Below are positions 8,721-18,453 of a stretch of 64,000 nt of DNA, piece after piece. The notes under the pieces were generated by a model. That model had not been told where the DNA came from. It worked only from the letters and a program-made list of their open reading frames with translations, and made no database searches. Position 1 is the stretch's first letter. Each line of letters begins with the position of its first letter. This DNA is from Colwellia sp. C1TZA3. GTDB taxonomy: Bacteria > Pseudomonadota > Gammaproteobacteria > Enterobacterales > Alteromonadaceae. The stretch is taken from assembly GCF_007954265.1 (NCBI RefSeq), contig NZ_VOLS01000009.1, positions 31,442 through 95,441 of the forward strand, given 5' to 3'. The position numbers and the translations under genes are program-made.

Positions 8721-11303
8721 ATGAGTATTGTTAAACAAAAAGCATCAACCATGTGGTTTACGCAATCACTACGCTTATTACATCATGAGCTTCGCCGTGG
8801 TGAACTGACCATTATATTTATCGCTATCGTGCTTGCCGTTGCGACGGTATTTTCACTGACCGGATTTTCTGGCCAAATTAAGCATGCCATAGTGGCTAAT
8901 AGCACCAATACTATAGGCGCCGATCGTGTATTGCGTATGTCGTCAGAAGTCGATAAGAGTATCATCGAGAAAAGTCAGACCTTAGCACTACAATATGCCC
9001 AAAAAATTGAAACTGAATCAATGGCATTTGCTGGCGACAATATGTTGCTCAGTGAACTTGATGCAGTATCTGATACTTATCCTTTGCGCGGTGAACTTAA
9101 AATTAAAACCTCGCTAACGCAAATTGCCAGTATTGTTGCCAATGCACCTAAACCAGGCACAGTTTGGGTTGAGCCCAGTGTGCTAAGTCGCTTGGACGTT
9201 AAAATTGGCGAGGTGATTGAAATAGGTGTTGCGCCACTCATTATTGCCGGTATTGTTACTGATATTCCTGACCGTTCATACCGCGCTTTTATTGCTGGGC
9301 CAACGGTTATTTTAAATATTGCTGATATGCCGAAAACCGAGCTTATTCAGCCAGGCAGTCGTATTACCTACAAGTACTTGTTTGCTGGTGAAACCGAGGC
9401 TATTGAAAGCTTTGAAACATGGATCAAACCACAAATTAATGAGTCACAACGTTGGTATGATGCTAAAGCCGCACAAAATCGCTTATCAAGAATATTAGAC
9501 ACCGCAGAGAAATTTCTATCACTAGCGAGCATGCTAGGTATTGTCTTAGCCGCTGTTGCAGTCGCTGTGGCGAGTCGTCGTTATGGTCAGCGTCATCAGC
9601 CTAACGTGTCGATATTTAAAGCCCTGGGTGCGTCAATTTCACATGTGAGGAAACTTTATTGTCTGCATTGGGCTTTATTGAGTTGCTTAAGTATCGCCGC
9701 AGGATTAGTGACGGGTTATGGTTTGATGTTACTGGGCGCTAATGCCATTGCGAGCTATTTATCATTGGCTGATGCACCGCTGACATTTGTGCCATTTCTA
9801 ACCGCAATATTTACCGGCTTATTGTGCGCCATTGCTTTTGCTATTCATCCGATCATGACTTTAGTAAAAAGCTCACCATTAAATGTTATTCGTGGTTTTA
9901 GCCAAGAAAAAGTTGCGCGCTTTGGCTGGCACCAGTTACCACCATTATTGGCATTGTTTTTATTACTGTTTATTTTCAGTCAAGATTTGGTGATGAGCGG
10001 TGCGTTGTTAGTGGGTGGTGTTGTTGTCTCATTTATTTTGTTGTTGTTTGGACGCGGCCTAATGAGCGCAGGTCGCAGTGTCGGTACTAAGGCTGGAAAG
10101 TCTTGGCATTTGGCCTTAGCGAACTTAAAACGTCGAGCCAGTGAAAACAGTGTGCAACTGGTCAGTTTTACTATCGCTATAATGCTGTTGTTACTAATTA
10201 CGGTAATGAAAAGCTCAATATTATCAGAGTGGGAACAACAGTTTCCTGATGATACACCCAATCATTACCTAATCAATATCACTCAAGATCAAATTCAGCC
10301 TTTAACAACCTTTGTTGAAGAAAATAACATTGCTAATCAAGGTTTCTACCATATCTACCGTGGTCGTTTATCCGCGATAAACGGTGTAAAGACTGTTGAT
10401 AAAGATGATAATGATAGCGAAACACAAAACGCTGAAAAAACTGACAGCAATAAAAAACAAGACAGTAAGAAAACCAAGCAGCAAAAGAGTCGTCAAGGCA
10501 TGGGCCGTGAACTTGGCTTAACTTGGCGTACTGAGTTACCTGATGAAAATGAAATTATTGCTGGGCAGTGGTGGCAAGTTAGTGACGAAAAACCTCAAGT
10601 GTCAATTGAGAGCAATATAGCGGAACGCTTGGCGGTTAAATTAGGTGACGATCTGACCTTCACACTCGGTTCAGATGAATTTACCGTGCCAGTGACCAGT
10701 ATTCGTCAAGTGAATTGGCAAAGCCGGCAGTTAAACTTCATTATGGTTTTTAACCAAAGTGTTCTTGAGCAATTTCCAACGACATCAATTTCGGCTTGGT
10801 CGATATCAGATGAGGACCGAGACTTGGTTTATGGCTTTTTAGCAAATTTCCCTACCATTACGGTAATGGACTTTGCTGCCATTATGGCGCAGCTCAATAG
10901 TATTATTGAGCAAGTGACGGTGGCGATTCAGTTGATCTTAATTTTGGTGGTACTTGCCGGTAGTTTAGTCTTAATAGCACAAGTACAAGCTAGTATGGAA
11001 GAAAGAGAGCGTGAACTAGCGATATTAAGAACCTTAGGCGCTAAAGGCAGTTTACTGCGTAATAGCGTGTTATATGAGTTTGTAGCACTAGGTGCTATTG
11101 CCGGACTAATGGCAAGTGTTGGTATGGAAATAGCCGTGTATATATTACAAAGTCAAGTCTTTAACATGTCAGGCAGTTTTCACTTTCAATATTGGTTAGT
11201 GGGCATTGGCGCTGGCGCCTTTTTTGTTGGCTTAATTGGCATGCTCAGTTGTTGGCGCTTACTTAAACTGTCGAGTGTTACCTTGATCCGACGCACAATG
11301 TGA
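8721..11303 (+). CDS. ybbP: YbbP-type ABC transporter permease (FtsX-like)
   Basis: 860 residues (E. coli YbbP about 804). Architecture: N-terminal helix (about 32-52), a large periplasmic domain, FtsX-like permease helices about 265-380, a middle helix group (about 400-500), a second periplasmic domain, and C-terminal FtsX helices from about 735. The MEERERELAILRTLGAKGS segment is the usual cytosolic coupling element. It forms the membrane half of the YbbAP exporter, two bases after ybbA. The second periplasmic domain holds a charged, low-complexity insert (about residues 555-595, rich in Lys, Asp, Asn and Gln) that likely explains the extra length. Confidence 0.9.
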   Translation: MSIVKQKASTMWFTQSLRLLHHELRRGELTIIFIAIVLAVATVFSLTGFSGQIKHAIVANSTNTIGADRVLRMSSEVDKSIIEKSQTLALQYAQKIETESMAFAGDNMLLSELDAVSDTYPLRGELKIKTSLTQIASIVANAPKPGTVWVEPSVLSRLDVKIGEVIEIGVAPLIIAGIVTDIPDRSYRAFIAGPTVILNIADMPKTELIQPGSRITYKYLFAGETEAIESFETWIKPQINESQRWYDAKAAQNRLSRILDTAEKFLSLASMLGIVLAAVAVAVASRRYGQRHQPNVSIFKALGASISHVRKLYCLHWALLSCLSIAAGLVTGYGLMLLGANAIASYLSLADAPLTFVPFLTAIFTGLLCAIAFAIHPIMTLVKSSPLNVIRGFSQEKVARFGWHQLPPLLALFLLLFIFSQDLVMSGALLVGGVVVSFILLLFGRGLMSAGRSVGTKAGKSWHLALANLKRRASENSVQLVSFTIAIMLLLLITVMKSSILSEWEQQFPDDTPNHYLINITQDQIQPLTTFVEENNIANQGFYHIYRGRLSAINGVKTVDKDDNDSETQNAEKTDSNKKQDSKKTKQQKSRQGMGRELGLTWRTELPDENEIIAGQWWQVSDEKPQVSIESNIAERLAVKLGDDLTFTLGSDEFTVPVTSIRQVNWQSRQLNFIMVFNQSVLEQFPTTSISAWSISDEDRDLVYGFLANFPTITVMDFAAIMAQLNSIIEQVTVAIQLILILVVLAGSLVLIAQVQASMEERERELAILRTLGAKGSLLRNSVLYEFVALGAIAGLMASVGMEIAVYILQSQVFNMSGSFHFQYWLVGIGAGAFFVGLIGMLSCWRLLKLSSVTLIRRTM

Positions 11304-11412
11304 TTTTTTACGCTAGAAAAACTATATCGCTTTTAACACTAGCGGGCATGCTATAGAATCGCTTATAGTTTTAAGCACTTACATTAAATTAGAAATAAAT
11401 TGGGTTGAATAA

Positions 11413-12456
11413 ATGGGTTTACAAGGCAAGTCTGAAGGCGCGGTGAAGTTTTTATTAGTGACTGCGGCGTTATTTATTGTGTTAGCGGGAATAAAAACCG
11501 CTGCGACACTATTAGTACCCTTTTTATTATCAGCGTTTATTGCCATTATTTGCAATCCGCTAGTGGTTATGGCAGCGCGCTATAAAATTCCTAAGCCGAT
11601 AGCGGTTATCTTTGTTATTGGCATTTTTGTTTCTATTGCGCTGTCACTGGCTGGGCTTGTTGGTAACTCTTTAAATGAGTTATCACAACTTATTCCCGTT
11701 TATCGCGCGCAACTTCAAGAACAATTTATTTGGCTAACCCAGCAACTTGATGATTACAACATAGCAATATCGTCAGAATTATTGATTGAATACTTTGATC
11801 CCGCGGCCGCAATGGGGCTAGCAGCTAATATGCTCAGTGGTTTGGGCGGCGTTATGGCTAACTTGTTTTTAATCATTATTACGGTTATTTTTATGTTGTT
11901 TGAAGCGTCATCGGTACCTCAAAAATTACATTTAGCCCTTGATGATCCGCAAGCGCGTATAAAGCAAATTGACCGATTTCTATCCTCAGTAAATAATTAT
12001 ATTGCGATTAAAACCTTGGTCAGTATTGCTACGGGTATCATTGTTTCAGTTATGTTGTGGGCATTTGGTTTAGACTTTTTCTTACTGTGGGGCGTGTTGG
12101 CTTTTTTACTGAACTACATTCCCAATATTGGCTCAATTATTGCTGCCGTACCGGCCATGTCGTTAGCGGTTCTGCAATTAGGGCCTGCGGCGGCAGGTTT
12201 TATCGGCTTAGGCTATTTAACCATTAATACGGTAATGGGTAATGTGGTTGAACCGCGTTACTTGGGTCGTGGCCTTGGGCTATCAACCTTAGTGGTATTT
12301 ATTTCATTAATTTTTTGGGGTTGGTTGCTAGGCACTGTTGGCATGTTGTTGTCAGTACCCTTGACCATGGTTATTAAAATTGCCTTAGAAAACTCTGCAG
12401 AAGGCAGTTGGTTCGCGGTGTTATTATCTGGTGAAGAAGAGTTGAAAGAGACTTAA
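11413..12456 (+). CDS. AI-2E family transporter (PerM/YdiK-type membrane protein)
   Basis: 347 residues, the normal size of the family. About eight hydrophobic helices are predicted. The family signatures are visible: a C-terminal block with FLLNYIPNIGSIIAAVPA, a glycine-rich VVEPRYLGRGLGLSTLVVFISLIFWGWLLG region cut at VGMLLSVPLT. Members include AI-2 exporters and Na+/H+ antiporters, so the substrate is unknown. It is 109 bases after ybbP and may have its own promoter. Confidence 0.85.
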   Translation: MGLQGKSEGAVKFLLVTAALFIVLAGIKTAATLLVPFLLSAFIAIICNPLVVMAARYKIPKPIAVIFVIGIFVSIALSLAGLVGNSLNELSQLIPVYRAQLQEQFIWLTQQLDDYNIAISSELLIEYFDPAAAMGLAANMLSGLGGVMANLFLIIITVIFMLFEASSVPQKLHLALDDPQARIKQIDRFLSSVNNYIAIKTLVSIATGIIVSVMLWAFGLDFFLLWGVLAFLLNYIPNIGSIIAAVPAMSLAVLQLGPAAAGFIGLGYLTINTVMGNVVEPRYLGRGLGLSTLVVFISLIFWGWLLGTVGMLLSVPLTMVIKIALENSAEGSWFAVLLSGEEELKET

Positions 12457-12720
12457 TTAAGTAAAAGGTGGTGATAAGCTATCTTTTCTAATCTATATCA
12501 CTTTAAAAGCTCTAAAGTTAAAGAGCTCTGAGCTTATCAGGTGGTTATTAAACGGCTCTGTAGCTGATTATTAGTCAAATAATAACAGCCATACAAAACA
12601 GATTAGAATGGATGGCGAATATTAAAAATGAGCAAGTCAACATCACAGCACTAAGTTACCGGCAATGCTCTTTAGCAAGTGGTTATAGTATTGAAGGGGC
12701 TAAGTGCCACCGTGTTTGAA
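12457..12720. other. Intergenic stretch with nested inverted repeats
   Basis: Outer arms TGATAAGCT and AGCTTATCA enclose an inner hairpin AGCTCT / AGAGCT near 12509-12528. Without a clear T-run this is not a typical terminator. ATG 12612 opens a 35-codon frame ending at 12719 with no good ribosome site and no recognised product; it is not called as a gene. Confidence 0.35.
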
Positions 12721-13197
12721 CTAACTAGGCTTTTGACCAATCTTAAAATAACCGGTTGAAAGAAATTGCACCGCTTCATGGCGTTTTTTACCAATTAAGA
12801 TTGCCCCATCATCCATAAAAAGAAAGTTTTTCCAGCAACGTTGAAATACTGCCCAAGTGGTTTCAATAACATTATCTCGCGAATTACAATAATAAACTAC
12901 GGTATTATTATCCCACTTTAGGTGCGCTAAAACGATTTCAGGTAATAAACATTCTTCACTATCCCAAATGTTTTCCCATTTACCAGTATCAAGCCAGGAT
13001 GCAGAGTTTTCTGGCCAATCACCTTTTTTAAAAAAGTCTGGATGATCAACCTGCTTACTAATAGCGCCATCCCAAAGTACTTTGGCTCGAGTACTTACCA
13101 TAGGCTTAATTTTTGTTTTGTCACTATCACTAATGGGTAAGCTTTTATGCTTAAAGACCCAAGCGTTTTTTAATTCGTCAATTGAGGTGTAATTCAT
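12721..13197 (-). CDS. DUF2947-like protein of unknown function
   Basis: 158 residues, soluble, with no signal or membrane segment. It is Trp-rich (WVFKHKSLPISD near the start; WDNNTVVYYC, TTWAVFQRCWKNFLF and FMDDGAILIGKKR later). This pattern matches my memory of the DUF2947 family found in marine gammaproteobacteria; family assignment is from memory and moderate. No catalytic motif was recognised. Monocistronic, with no partner gene in the same direction. Confidence 0.65.
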   Translation of the reverse strand: MNYTSIDELKNAWVFKHKSLPISDSDKTKIKPMVSTRAKVLWDGAISKQVDHPDFFKKGDWPENSASWLDTGKWENIWDSEECLLPEIVLAHLKWDNNTVVYYCNSRDNVIETTWAVFQRCWKNFLFMDDGAILIGKKRHEAVQFLSTGYFKIGQKPS

Positions 13198-13330
13198 AAA
13201 GGGTATATGTGCAGCTTTAATTTAAGTATAACAAGAGCACCTAGTATCTCATTAATTTGGTTAAAATTGCAGGTTATAAAATGAAAAAATATAGTTAAAG
13301 CTACTGACTAGAGTAATTAGCTGGCTTTGT

Positions 13331-13373
13331 ATTTTAACTAGTACAAGTGAGCAATAACTTAATGGGATTGGTA
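13331..13373. repeat. Right-end fragment of the 159-bp repeat (family 1)
   Basis: ATTTTAACTAGTACAAGTGA and the following bases through GGGATTGGTAT match the last 43 bases of the family. TAGCTGGCT just before it (13318 onwards) suggests an internal deletion rather than a simple truncation. Confidence 0.6.
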
Positions 13374-13511
13374 TTAGTTCAAATTAGTCATTTGACTATC
13401 TATTTTCTTGGCTCAGACAAGGGAAGTATATCAGCACTAAGACTCAGTAAATAATAGAGGTAATTGACAAACGACAAGACTAGTTGTAAATAAACTTATA
13501 CCAAACTGGTA

Positions 13512-14750
13512 TTAATGAATTTTCTGCTTGATAATTTTAAATTTCGGGCTGTCTTGCTCTTGTCTATGACAAATACTTAATAAATCTTCAATCAAACAAT
13601 AAAGTGCACGACGTTCAATTTGCTGGATTAATGTTTGTTGCTCGCTAGTTAGCATGTGGTACATAGTAGCGGCGCCAAAATCGCCAAAAATAATATTAGC
13701 GTTTTCATCAAACAGGGTGTTATGTGCGTATAAATCACCATGACACACTTGATTTGCATGCAAATGTTCAAACACGTCTTCCATTTGCCGTACTATTTTA
13801 TCAATTTGACTAATGCTTAAGGTAAAGTCGGCAGGAAAAGTATCACGGGTGCAGCTTTTAAAGCTTGGTGGTAAGCCCAAGTTGTTAAAATTAGCCGGTA
13901 TTAAGCTCATGATTAACGCTAAATAGCCTTCCTCGTTCACTTGTGCTAAAGAGCGAACAAGGTTTGGATGATCGCCGGCTTTTAAACAGGCTTGTAACTC
14001 GTCTTCAGGGTAACCATCACTGGTTACTTTGCCTTTAAAAACTTTAACGGCAACCTTATCTGGCAATGCTAATGGATTATCAGTCCACGTTGCGCCTGAA
14101 ATAACCCCTGAAGCGCCTTGTCCCAGTATATTATGTAAGGTAAAACTTGCTGCTGGCACCGACGGAACTGAGGCAATATTAAGGTTAGTACGACTAAATG
14201 GATTACCGGAAAAAGCAAACCATGCGAGTTTAGGTAACCTTAGCAATTGCTCTGGGCATTCAGTCAGACTGTTCGCTGATATACGCACTAATTCAAGGTT
14301 ATTTGACTGTGCTAGTGTTAACGGCAGTTTGGTTAACTTATTACCTGCTAATGCTAATTTTTGTAGCTTTGGCCGCTCACCTAAAGAGTCAGGCAAAGTC
14401 TCAAGGCAATTATCTGTTAAAATCAGCCAACGTAATTTAGTCGGTAGCGCGTTAGCAGGTACCTGATTAATTTGGTTTGATTTAAAGCCGACCATTTCTA
14501 GGTTTTCACAGCGCCCAAGTACTTCAGGTAATACTTGAAAGCGGTTGTTGGAAGCAAAAATTATTTTAAGTTTTTTTAGCTTAATTAACACGCTGGGTAG
14601 TGACGTTAATTGATTGTTAGATAAATCTAGCACTTCTAAACTATCGGCTAATGACAAAATCTCTAATGGAAATGAGCTTAAGTTTTCAGAGAGTTTTAAA
14701 CGCTGAATACCCATGAGTTTGCCAGATTTCAACTGAGATAGCGTATGCAT
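13512..14750 (-). CDS. Leucine-rich-repeat protein fused to a protein-kinase domain
   Basis: 412 residues. Residues about 14-185 are seven or so leucine-rich repeats of the LxxLxLxxNxLxxLP type (for example LEVLDLSNNQLTSLP). Residues about 204-400 are a eukaryotic-like kinase: glycine loop LGQGASG (209-215), VAVK with Lys236, catalytic loop HGDLYAHN (337-344, Asp339 and Asn344) and DFG (357-359). The HRD Arg is replaced by Gly, as in RD-minus kinases, and the C-lobe is short. All key catalytic residues are present, so activity is plausible. No membrane segment; predicted cytosolic. No substrate gene adjoins it; tRNA-Val lies upstream and a DUF2947 gene downstream. Confidence 0.88.
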   Translation of the reverse strand: MHTLSQLKSGKLMGIQRLKLSENLSSFPLEILSLADSLEVLDLSNNQLTSLPSVLIKLKKLKIIFASNNRFQVLPEVLGRCENLEMVGFKSNQINQVPANALPTKLRWLILTDNCLETLPDSLGERPKLQKLALAGNKLTKLPLTLAQSNNLELVRISANSLTECPEQLLRLPKLAWFAFSGNPFSRTNLNIASVPSVPAASFTLHNILGQGASGVISGATWTDNPLALPDKVAVKVFKGKVTSDGYPEDELQACLKAGDHPNLVRSLAQVNEEGYLALIMSLIPANFNNLGLPPSFKSCTRDTFPADFTLSISQIDKIVRQMEDVFEHLHANQVCHGDLYAHNTLFDENANIIFGDFGAATMYHMLTSEQQTLIQQIERRALYCLIEDLLSICHRQEQDSPKFKIIKQKIH

Positions 14751-14824
14751 TTATTAATCCATTGTTACTGTTAGTAGATGAAAGTTGAGCTATGTCAAAC
14801 ATGGTATGACATAGCTCAAAACAT

Positions 14825-14862
14825 AAAAAAACCCGAGAAGCTTACTTAAAGGCTTTTCGGGT
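14825..14862 (-). terminator. Terminator of tRNA-Val
   Basis: On the minus strand the stem is ACCCGAAAAGC paired with GCTTCTCGGGT (one G-T pair), loop of 10 bases, followed by a run of six T. It sits about 30 bases past the tRNA 3' end. Confidence 0.85.
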
Positions 14863-14890
14863 TCTTTTGGGGTTTTAATGAACCCTAATG

Positions 14891-14967
14891 TGGTGCTCGC
14901 TACTGGACTCGAACCAGTGACACCTTGCATGTCATGCAAGTACTCTAACCAACTGAGCTAAGCGAGC
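14891..14967 (-). tRNA. tRNA-Val (anticodon GAC)
   Basis: 77 bases with CCA encoded. Acceptor GCTCGCT pairs with AGCGAGC, D-arm AGCTCAGTTGGTTAGAGT, anticodon arm CTTGC-ATGACAT-GCAAG with GAC, T-arm CTGGTTCGAGTCCAG. Single-gene unit with its own terminator. Confidence 0.95.
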
Positions 14968-15164
14968 TTTACTTCTAAGTAAAATTGTTGAGTGACTCAA
15001 CGAAGCGCTATGTTAGCGATCTGTTTTAGCAAGTGCAAGCAGTTTTATCTAAAACTTGATGCAACTGCTGATTAATTCAGCAGTGGGTGTTGTGCTTGCT
15101 TATTTAATCGACAAATGGCGTAATAAAAACCTAAAATAATAAATTAAAACTGTGTGTTAACTTG

Positions 15165-16541
15165 TTAACTTTCCAGTGCTGCTTGTTGATCAAAGCGATT
15201 CTGTACCACTTTTAAACGCCAAGCCAGTAATACTGCCGCCACGGTTAAGCCAGAAATAAAACCTATCCAAAAGCCATAAGGACCGGATGCTGGTGCTATC
15301 CAATCGGTTAGGCCTAGTATTGAACCAAAAGATAAACCTACAACCCAGTAGGAAAAGAAGGTGATATACAAAATCGATTTGGTGTCTTTATAGCCACGCA
15401 GTGCACCTGCTGAAATAACTTGTATGGCATCAGAGAATTGAAATAAAGCCGCTAAAAACATTAAGCTAGCAGCAAGTTCAAGTACTTCTGTGTCTATGCT
15501 GTAGATCGCGGCAATTTGTCTGCTAAATAATAAGGTAATAGCTGCGGTTGCTACCGCAATAACCAGTCCCAAAATAACCGAATATCGGCAGAGTTCCTTG
15601 GCTTTTTCAAAGTTTTTATTGCCGACTTCAAAACCCACTTTTATCGTCACTGCCATCGCTAAACTTAAAGGCACCATAAAAACTAAACCAGAAAAGTTAA
15701 TGGCAATTTGGTGGCTTGCAACAACATTAGCGCCAAAGGGCACAAGTATTATGGCTACGGCGGCAAATAAGCTTACTTCAAACAGTAATGAAAATGCTAT
15801 AGGTGTACCTAAAGCTAAGATAGTTTTAATTTCTGACCATTGTGGCCAATAGAATTTGGTAAACAATGGCGCGTGTTTTAGGTGTTTTGAAAAATAAGCA
15901 TAGGCAAGCATGCCAAAGAACATCACCCAATAAACAATGGCTGTGGCAATACCACAACCCGCACCACCGAGTGCCGGCATACCAAACTCACCATAAATAA
16001 AAATATAGTTGGCGGGTATGTTAATTAACAAGCCTAATATGCTGATGATCATCGTTGGGCGAGTAAAAGATAAACCTTCTGAATAATTACGTAAGACTAA
16101 ATATAAGCAATACCCTGGACCACCCCAAACAATGTAACCTAAATAGTCAAACATCAACTGCTTAAGCTTAGGCTCCATTGAAATAGCGTCGATTAATATC
16201 GGAGTTGCGATGTAGTAGATAATAATGATGATAATGGAGAGAAAAACTGCTATCCAAGCGGTTTGATAACTGGCTTTTGCAACTTGGTCAAACTGTTTGG
16301 CACCCGATAATTGCGAAATAATACTCGCCAGTGCCATCACAAGGCCTGATATAGCCAAAATCAAGGGTAACCAAACACTGCTGGCTACTGCAACAGCGGC
16401 CATATCAGTAGCACTAACACGACCGGCCATGACAGTGTCGGCAAAACCCATTAAATTTTGGATCAATTGGGCGATTAAAATGGGGTAAGCCAATTTCATT
16501 AAATTTTTACTATTGGAAAAAAAACGAGTAATGTTCATCAA
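15165..16541 (-). CDS. norM: MATE family multidrug/Na+ antiporter, NorM type
   Basis: 458 residues with about 12 hydrophobic helices in two MATE halves. The N-terminal block LMKLAYPILIAQLIQNLMGFADTVMAG and the mid-protein PSYGFWIG-like ends fit NorM/MdtK, an inner-membrane exporter driven by Na+ or H+. It is divergent from ribE with 65 bases between the two starts, as the E. coli mdtK/ribC (ribE) pair is. A second, more distant MATE gene lies at 59579. ATG 16541 is preceded by another ATG in frame context; the start may vary by one codon. Confidence 0.9.
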   Translation of the reverse strand: MMNITRFFSNSKNLMKLAYPILIAQLIQNLMGFADTVMAGRVSATDMAAVAVASSVWLPLILAISGLVMALASIISQLSGAKQFDQVAKASYQTAWIAVFLSIIIIIIYYIATPILIDAISMEPKLKQLMFDYLGYIVWGGPGYCLYLVLRNYSEGLSFTRPTMIISILGLLINIPANYIFIYGEFGMPALGGAGCGIATAIVYWVMFFGMLAYAYFSKHLKHAPLFTKFYWPQWSEIKTILALGTPIAFSLLFEVSLFAAVAIILVPFGANVVASHQIAINFSGLVFMVPLSLAMAVTIKVGFEVGNKNFEKAKELCRYSVILGLVIAVATAAITLLFSRQIAAIYSIDTEVLELAASLMFLAALFQFSDAIQVISAGALRGYKDTKSILYITFFSYWVVGLSFGSILGLTDWIAPASGPYGFWIGFISGLTVAAVLLAWRLKVVQNRFDQQAALES

Positions 16542-16606
16542 AGCAATTATATCATTAGGTTATTCTTGCTAAGATAGCAAAAAGTAGAATATTTGTTGGA
16601 TGATAT

Positions 16607-17224
16607 ATGTTTACCGGTATAGTGCAATCACAAGCTGAAGTAATTGCGATAATGAGTAAAAATAATGCGATAAGATTAAAAATCGCCTTAGAAAGCGCGC
16701 TAATAGCTAACCTTGAAGTTGGTGCCAGTGTGGCGATAAATGGTGTTTGTTTAACGGCTGTTGAGTTTGGCCACTTAAGTAAAGACAGTAGTTTTATAAG
16801 TTTTGATGTTATTGATGAAACCTTACGGGTGTCTAACCTGGCGGATATTAAATTGGGCACACAAGTCAATGTTGAGCGCTCATTAAAAATTGGTGATGAA
16901 ATTGGTGGTCATATGCTCAGTGGTCATGTGCATACTCAAGCTGTTTTGGCTAAGCGTATCGATAGTCAGGACAACTGTAGTTTAAGTTTTACCTTAGCGC
17001 CTGAATATAAAAAGTATGTATTTGCCAAAGGCTTTATCAGTATTAATGGCATTAGTTTAACGCTAGGGGCTGAAGTAGGGGAGCTGTTTTCGGTCTATCT
17101 GATACCTGAAACCTTGGCGCGCACCAATTTACAAAATGCAGTGATTGGCGATAAAGTTAATATTGAAATTGATCAGCAAACCATAACAATTGTCGAAACA
17201 ATTGAACGTATGAAGTTAAGCTAG
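16607..17224 (+). CDS. ribE: Riboflavin synthase, alpha chain
   Basis: 205 residues (E. coli 213). Begins with the family signature MFTGIVQ and has two homologous lumazine-binding halves: GASVAINGVCLTAVE (about 39-53) and FISINGISLTLG (about 140-152), plus GGHMLSGHVH. It converts two 6,7-dimethyl-8-ribityllumazine molecules to riboflavin. Monocistronic, divergent from norM, and without a recognisable FMN riboswitch in the 65-base gap. Confidence 0.96.
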   Translation: MFTGIVQSQAEVIAIMSKNNAIRLKIALESALIANLEVGASVAINGVCLTAVEFGHLSKDSSFISFDVIDETLRVSNLADIKLGTQVNVERSLKIGDEIGGHMLSGHVHTQAVLAKRIDSQDNCSLSFTLAPEYKKYVFAKGFISINGISLTLGAEVGELFSVYLIPETLARTNLQNAVIGDKVNIEIDQQTITIVETIERMKLS

Positions 17225-17326
17225 CATTAGTTTTACGTGATTATTTGTTATTTTTTATATGTAAATGTGACTTGCTAGTATTCACCTAAAGTACAGCTAG
17301 CGCTCTGGCTAGCTGTTGGTTAATTA

Positions 17327-17487
17327 CACTAAGTTGGTTAATTACCTGTTCACTTTTGATGGTTAAAATGAAAAACTACGACGGTATAAAGTTTATAAGT
17401 AAAATAACTACTGACTTAATTTTATACCTTATATTTATTAATTTTTCCTCATAAAAAAGGTGATCACTTATTTAATCAAATTGGCTT
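17327..17487. repeat. Diverged family 2 MITE-like repeat
   Basis: Reverse orientation of the 21094 element. AAGTTGGTTAATTACCTG at one end and GGTGATCACTTATTTAATCA at the other, with CCTCATAAAAAAGG and CTACTGACTTAATTTTATACC inside, show full-length homology with many substitutions. The outermost ATACC/GGTAT bases are lost, so this copy is old. It fills most of the gap between ribE and the next gene. Confidence 0.6.
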
Positions 17488-17560
17488 AATATTTAGCTGG
17501 GGTAAAGTAGCTAGGGTAATAGTCAAGTTAGCTAACTATAAATTTTAACCAAGCGAATGT

Positions 17561-17767
17561 TTAAAAAAACTGTTCATTATCGCTACCAACACCCAATAGA
17601 ATCTTTTGACGATACTCGTCAATATGTAAATTTAAATGCATCTCCATACAACAAGCCGGGCACTCTTCATAATAATCTTGATCACCTGCACTAGTGTCTA
17701 AATCCAGACGAATAGAGTGGCCGCAATGTGGGCATTCAATACGTTGTTCTTTAATATCATGGGGCAT
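17561..17767 (-). CDS. CPXCG-motif cysteine-rich small protein
   Basis: 68 residues. CPHCGHSIRLDLD at about 13-25 and CPACC at about 37-41 give two CxxC knuckles, the pattern of the CPXCG family of small zinc-ribbon-like proteins. Function unknown. Soluble, acidic, no signal. Nearest same-strand neighbour is the ferredoxin gene 170 bases upstream, perhaps unrelated. Confidence 0.8.
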   Translation of the reverse strand: MPHDIKEQRIECPHCGHSIRLDLDTSAGDQDYYEECPACCMEMHLNLHIDEYRQKILLGVGSDNEQFF

Positions 17768-17937
17768 AATGGCTCCTAGATTTTAAGCTTGAGGACGGGT
17801 ACTTTTTAGTATGAACACTTTTAGTTAAAGTGCGAGTATATGAAGGTTAAATATAGCCCAAAATACTTTTCACTGTAGGTCAAAACATTGTTTAGATAAA
17901 ATTTGGCACAAAGGTGTTGGTTATTTTATGCGTGAAA

Positions 17938-18270
17938 TTAGTCAACCTCAGTGATTAGATTATTAATCTTATTGGGTACACCATCCCATTGCTCGGCATC
18001 AACAGGCGCAGGAATAACTTCGCTGATCACGGGCCATATTTTTGCCAATTCAGCGTTTAGCTCAATAAAGTCTTTTTGATCTTCAGGTACATCACTTTCT
18101 TGATAAATAGCGCCGACAGGACATTCAACGGGGCACAAGTCACAATCAATGCATGAGTCAGGATTAATGACTAAAAAATTAGGTCCTTGATGAAAAGCAT
18201 CAACAGGGCAAACTGCGACACAATCAGTGTATTTACATTGAATACAATTATCAGTAACTACAAATGCCAT
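17938..18270 (-). CDS. fdxA: 7Fe-type ferredoxin
   Basis: 110 residues, the standard length of FdxA-type [3Fe-4S][4Fe-4S] ferredoxins. Cysteine groups C9-x2-C12-x4-C17-x3-C21P and [12 protein letters not shown] (about 39-50) are both complete, followed by the family's long C-terminal tail ([11 protein letters not shown] onwards). Soluble electron carrier; partner unknown. Divergent from the flavoprotein gene at 18454, with 183 bases between them, which may be meaningful or chance. Confidence 0.92.
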   Translation of the reverse strand: MAFVVTDNCIQCKYTDCVAVCPVDAFHQGPNFLVINPDSCIDCDLCPVECPVGAIYQESDVPEDQKDFIELNAELAKIWPVISEVIPAPVDAEQWDGVPNKINNLITEVD

Positions 18271-18453
18271 TTTATTTCGCTTATTTTATCTTATTGAGCT
18301 ATCAGATCGACTAGCATTGTTACTATGAAAGGTCGGATCATACCTAGCTTATAAACAAATTCAATTATTGTTTTAGCTTTGTATTTGGTATCGCTAGTAC
18401 TATCAGGTAAAATAGCGCCAATTTTTACCCTAGTCTCGCTTTGGATACACGAT

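Noticed and set aside
12612..12719. 35-codon open frame before the DUF2947 gene
   Set aside because: No good ribosome site, no recognised product, and it lies in a region of inverted repeats.
16542..16606. FMN riboswitch before ribE
   Set aside because: The gap is only 65 bases, too short, and no conserved riboswitch text is present.
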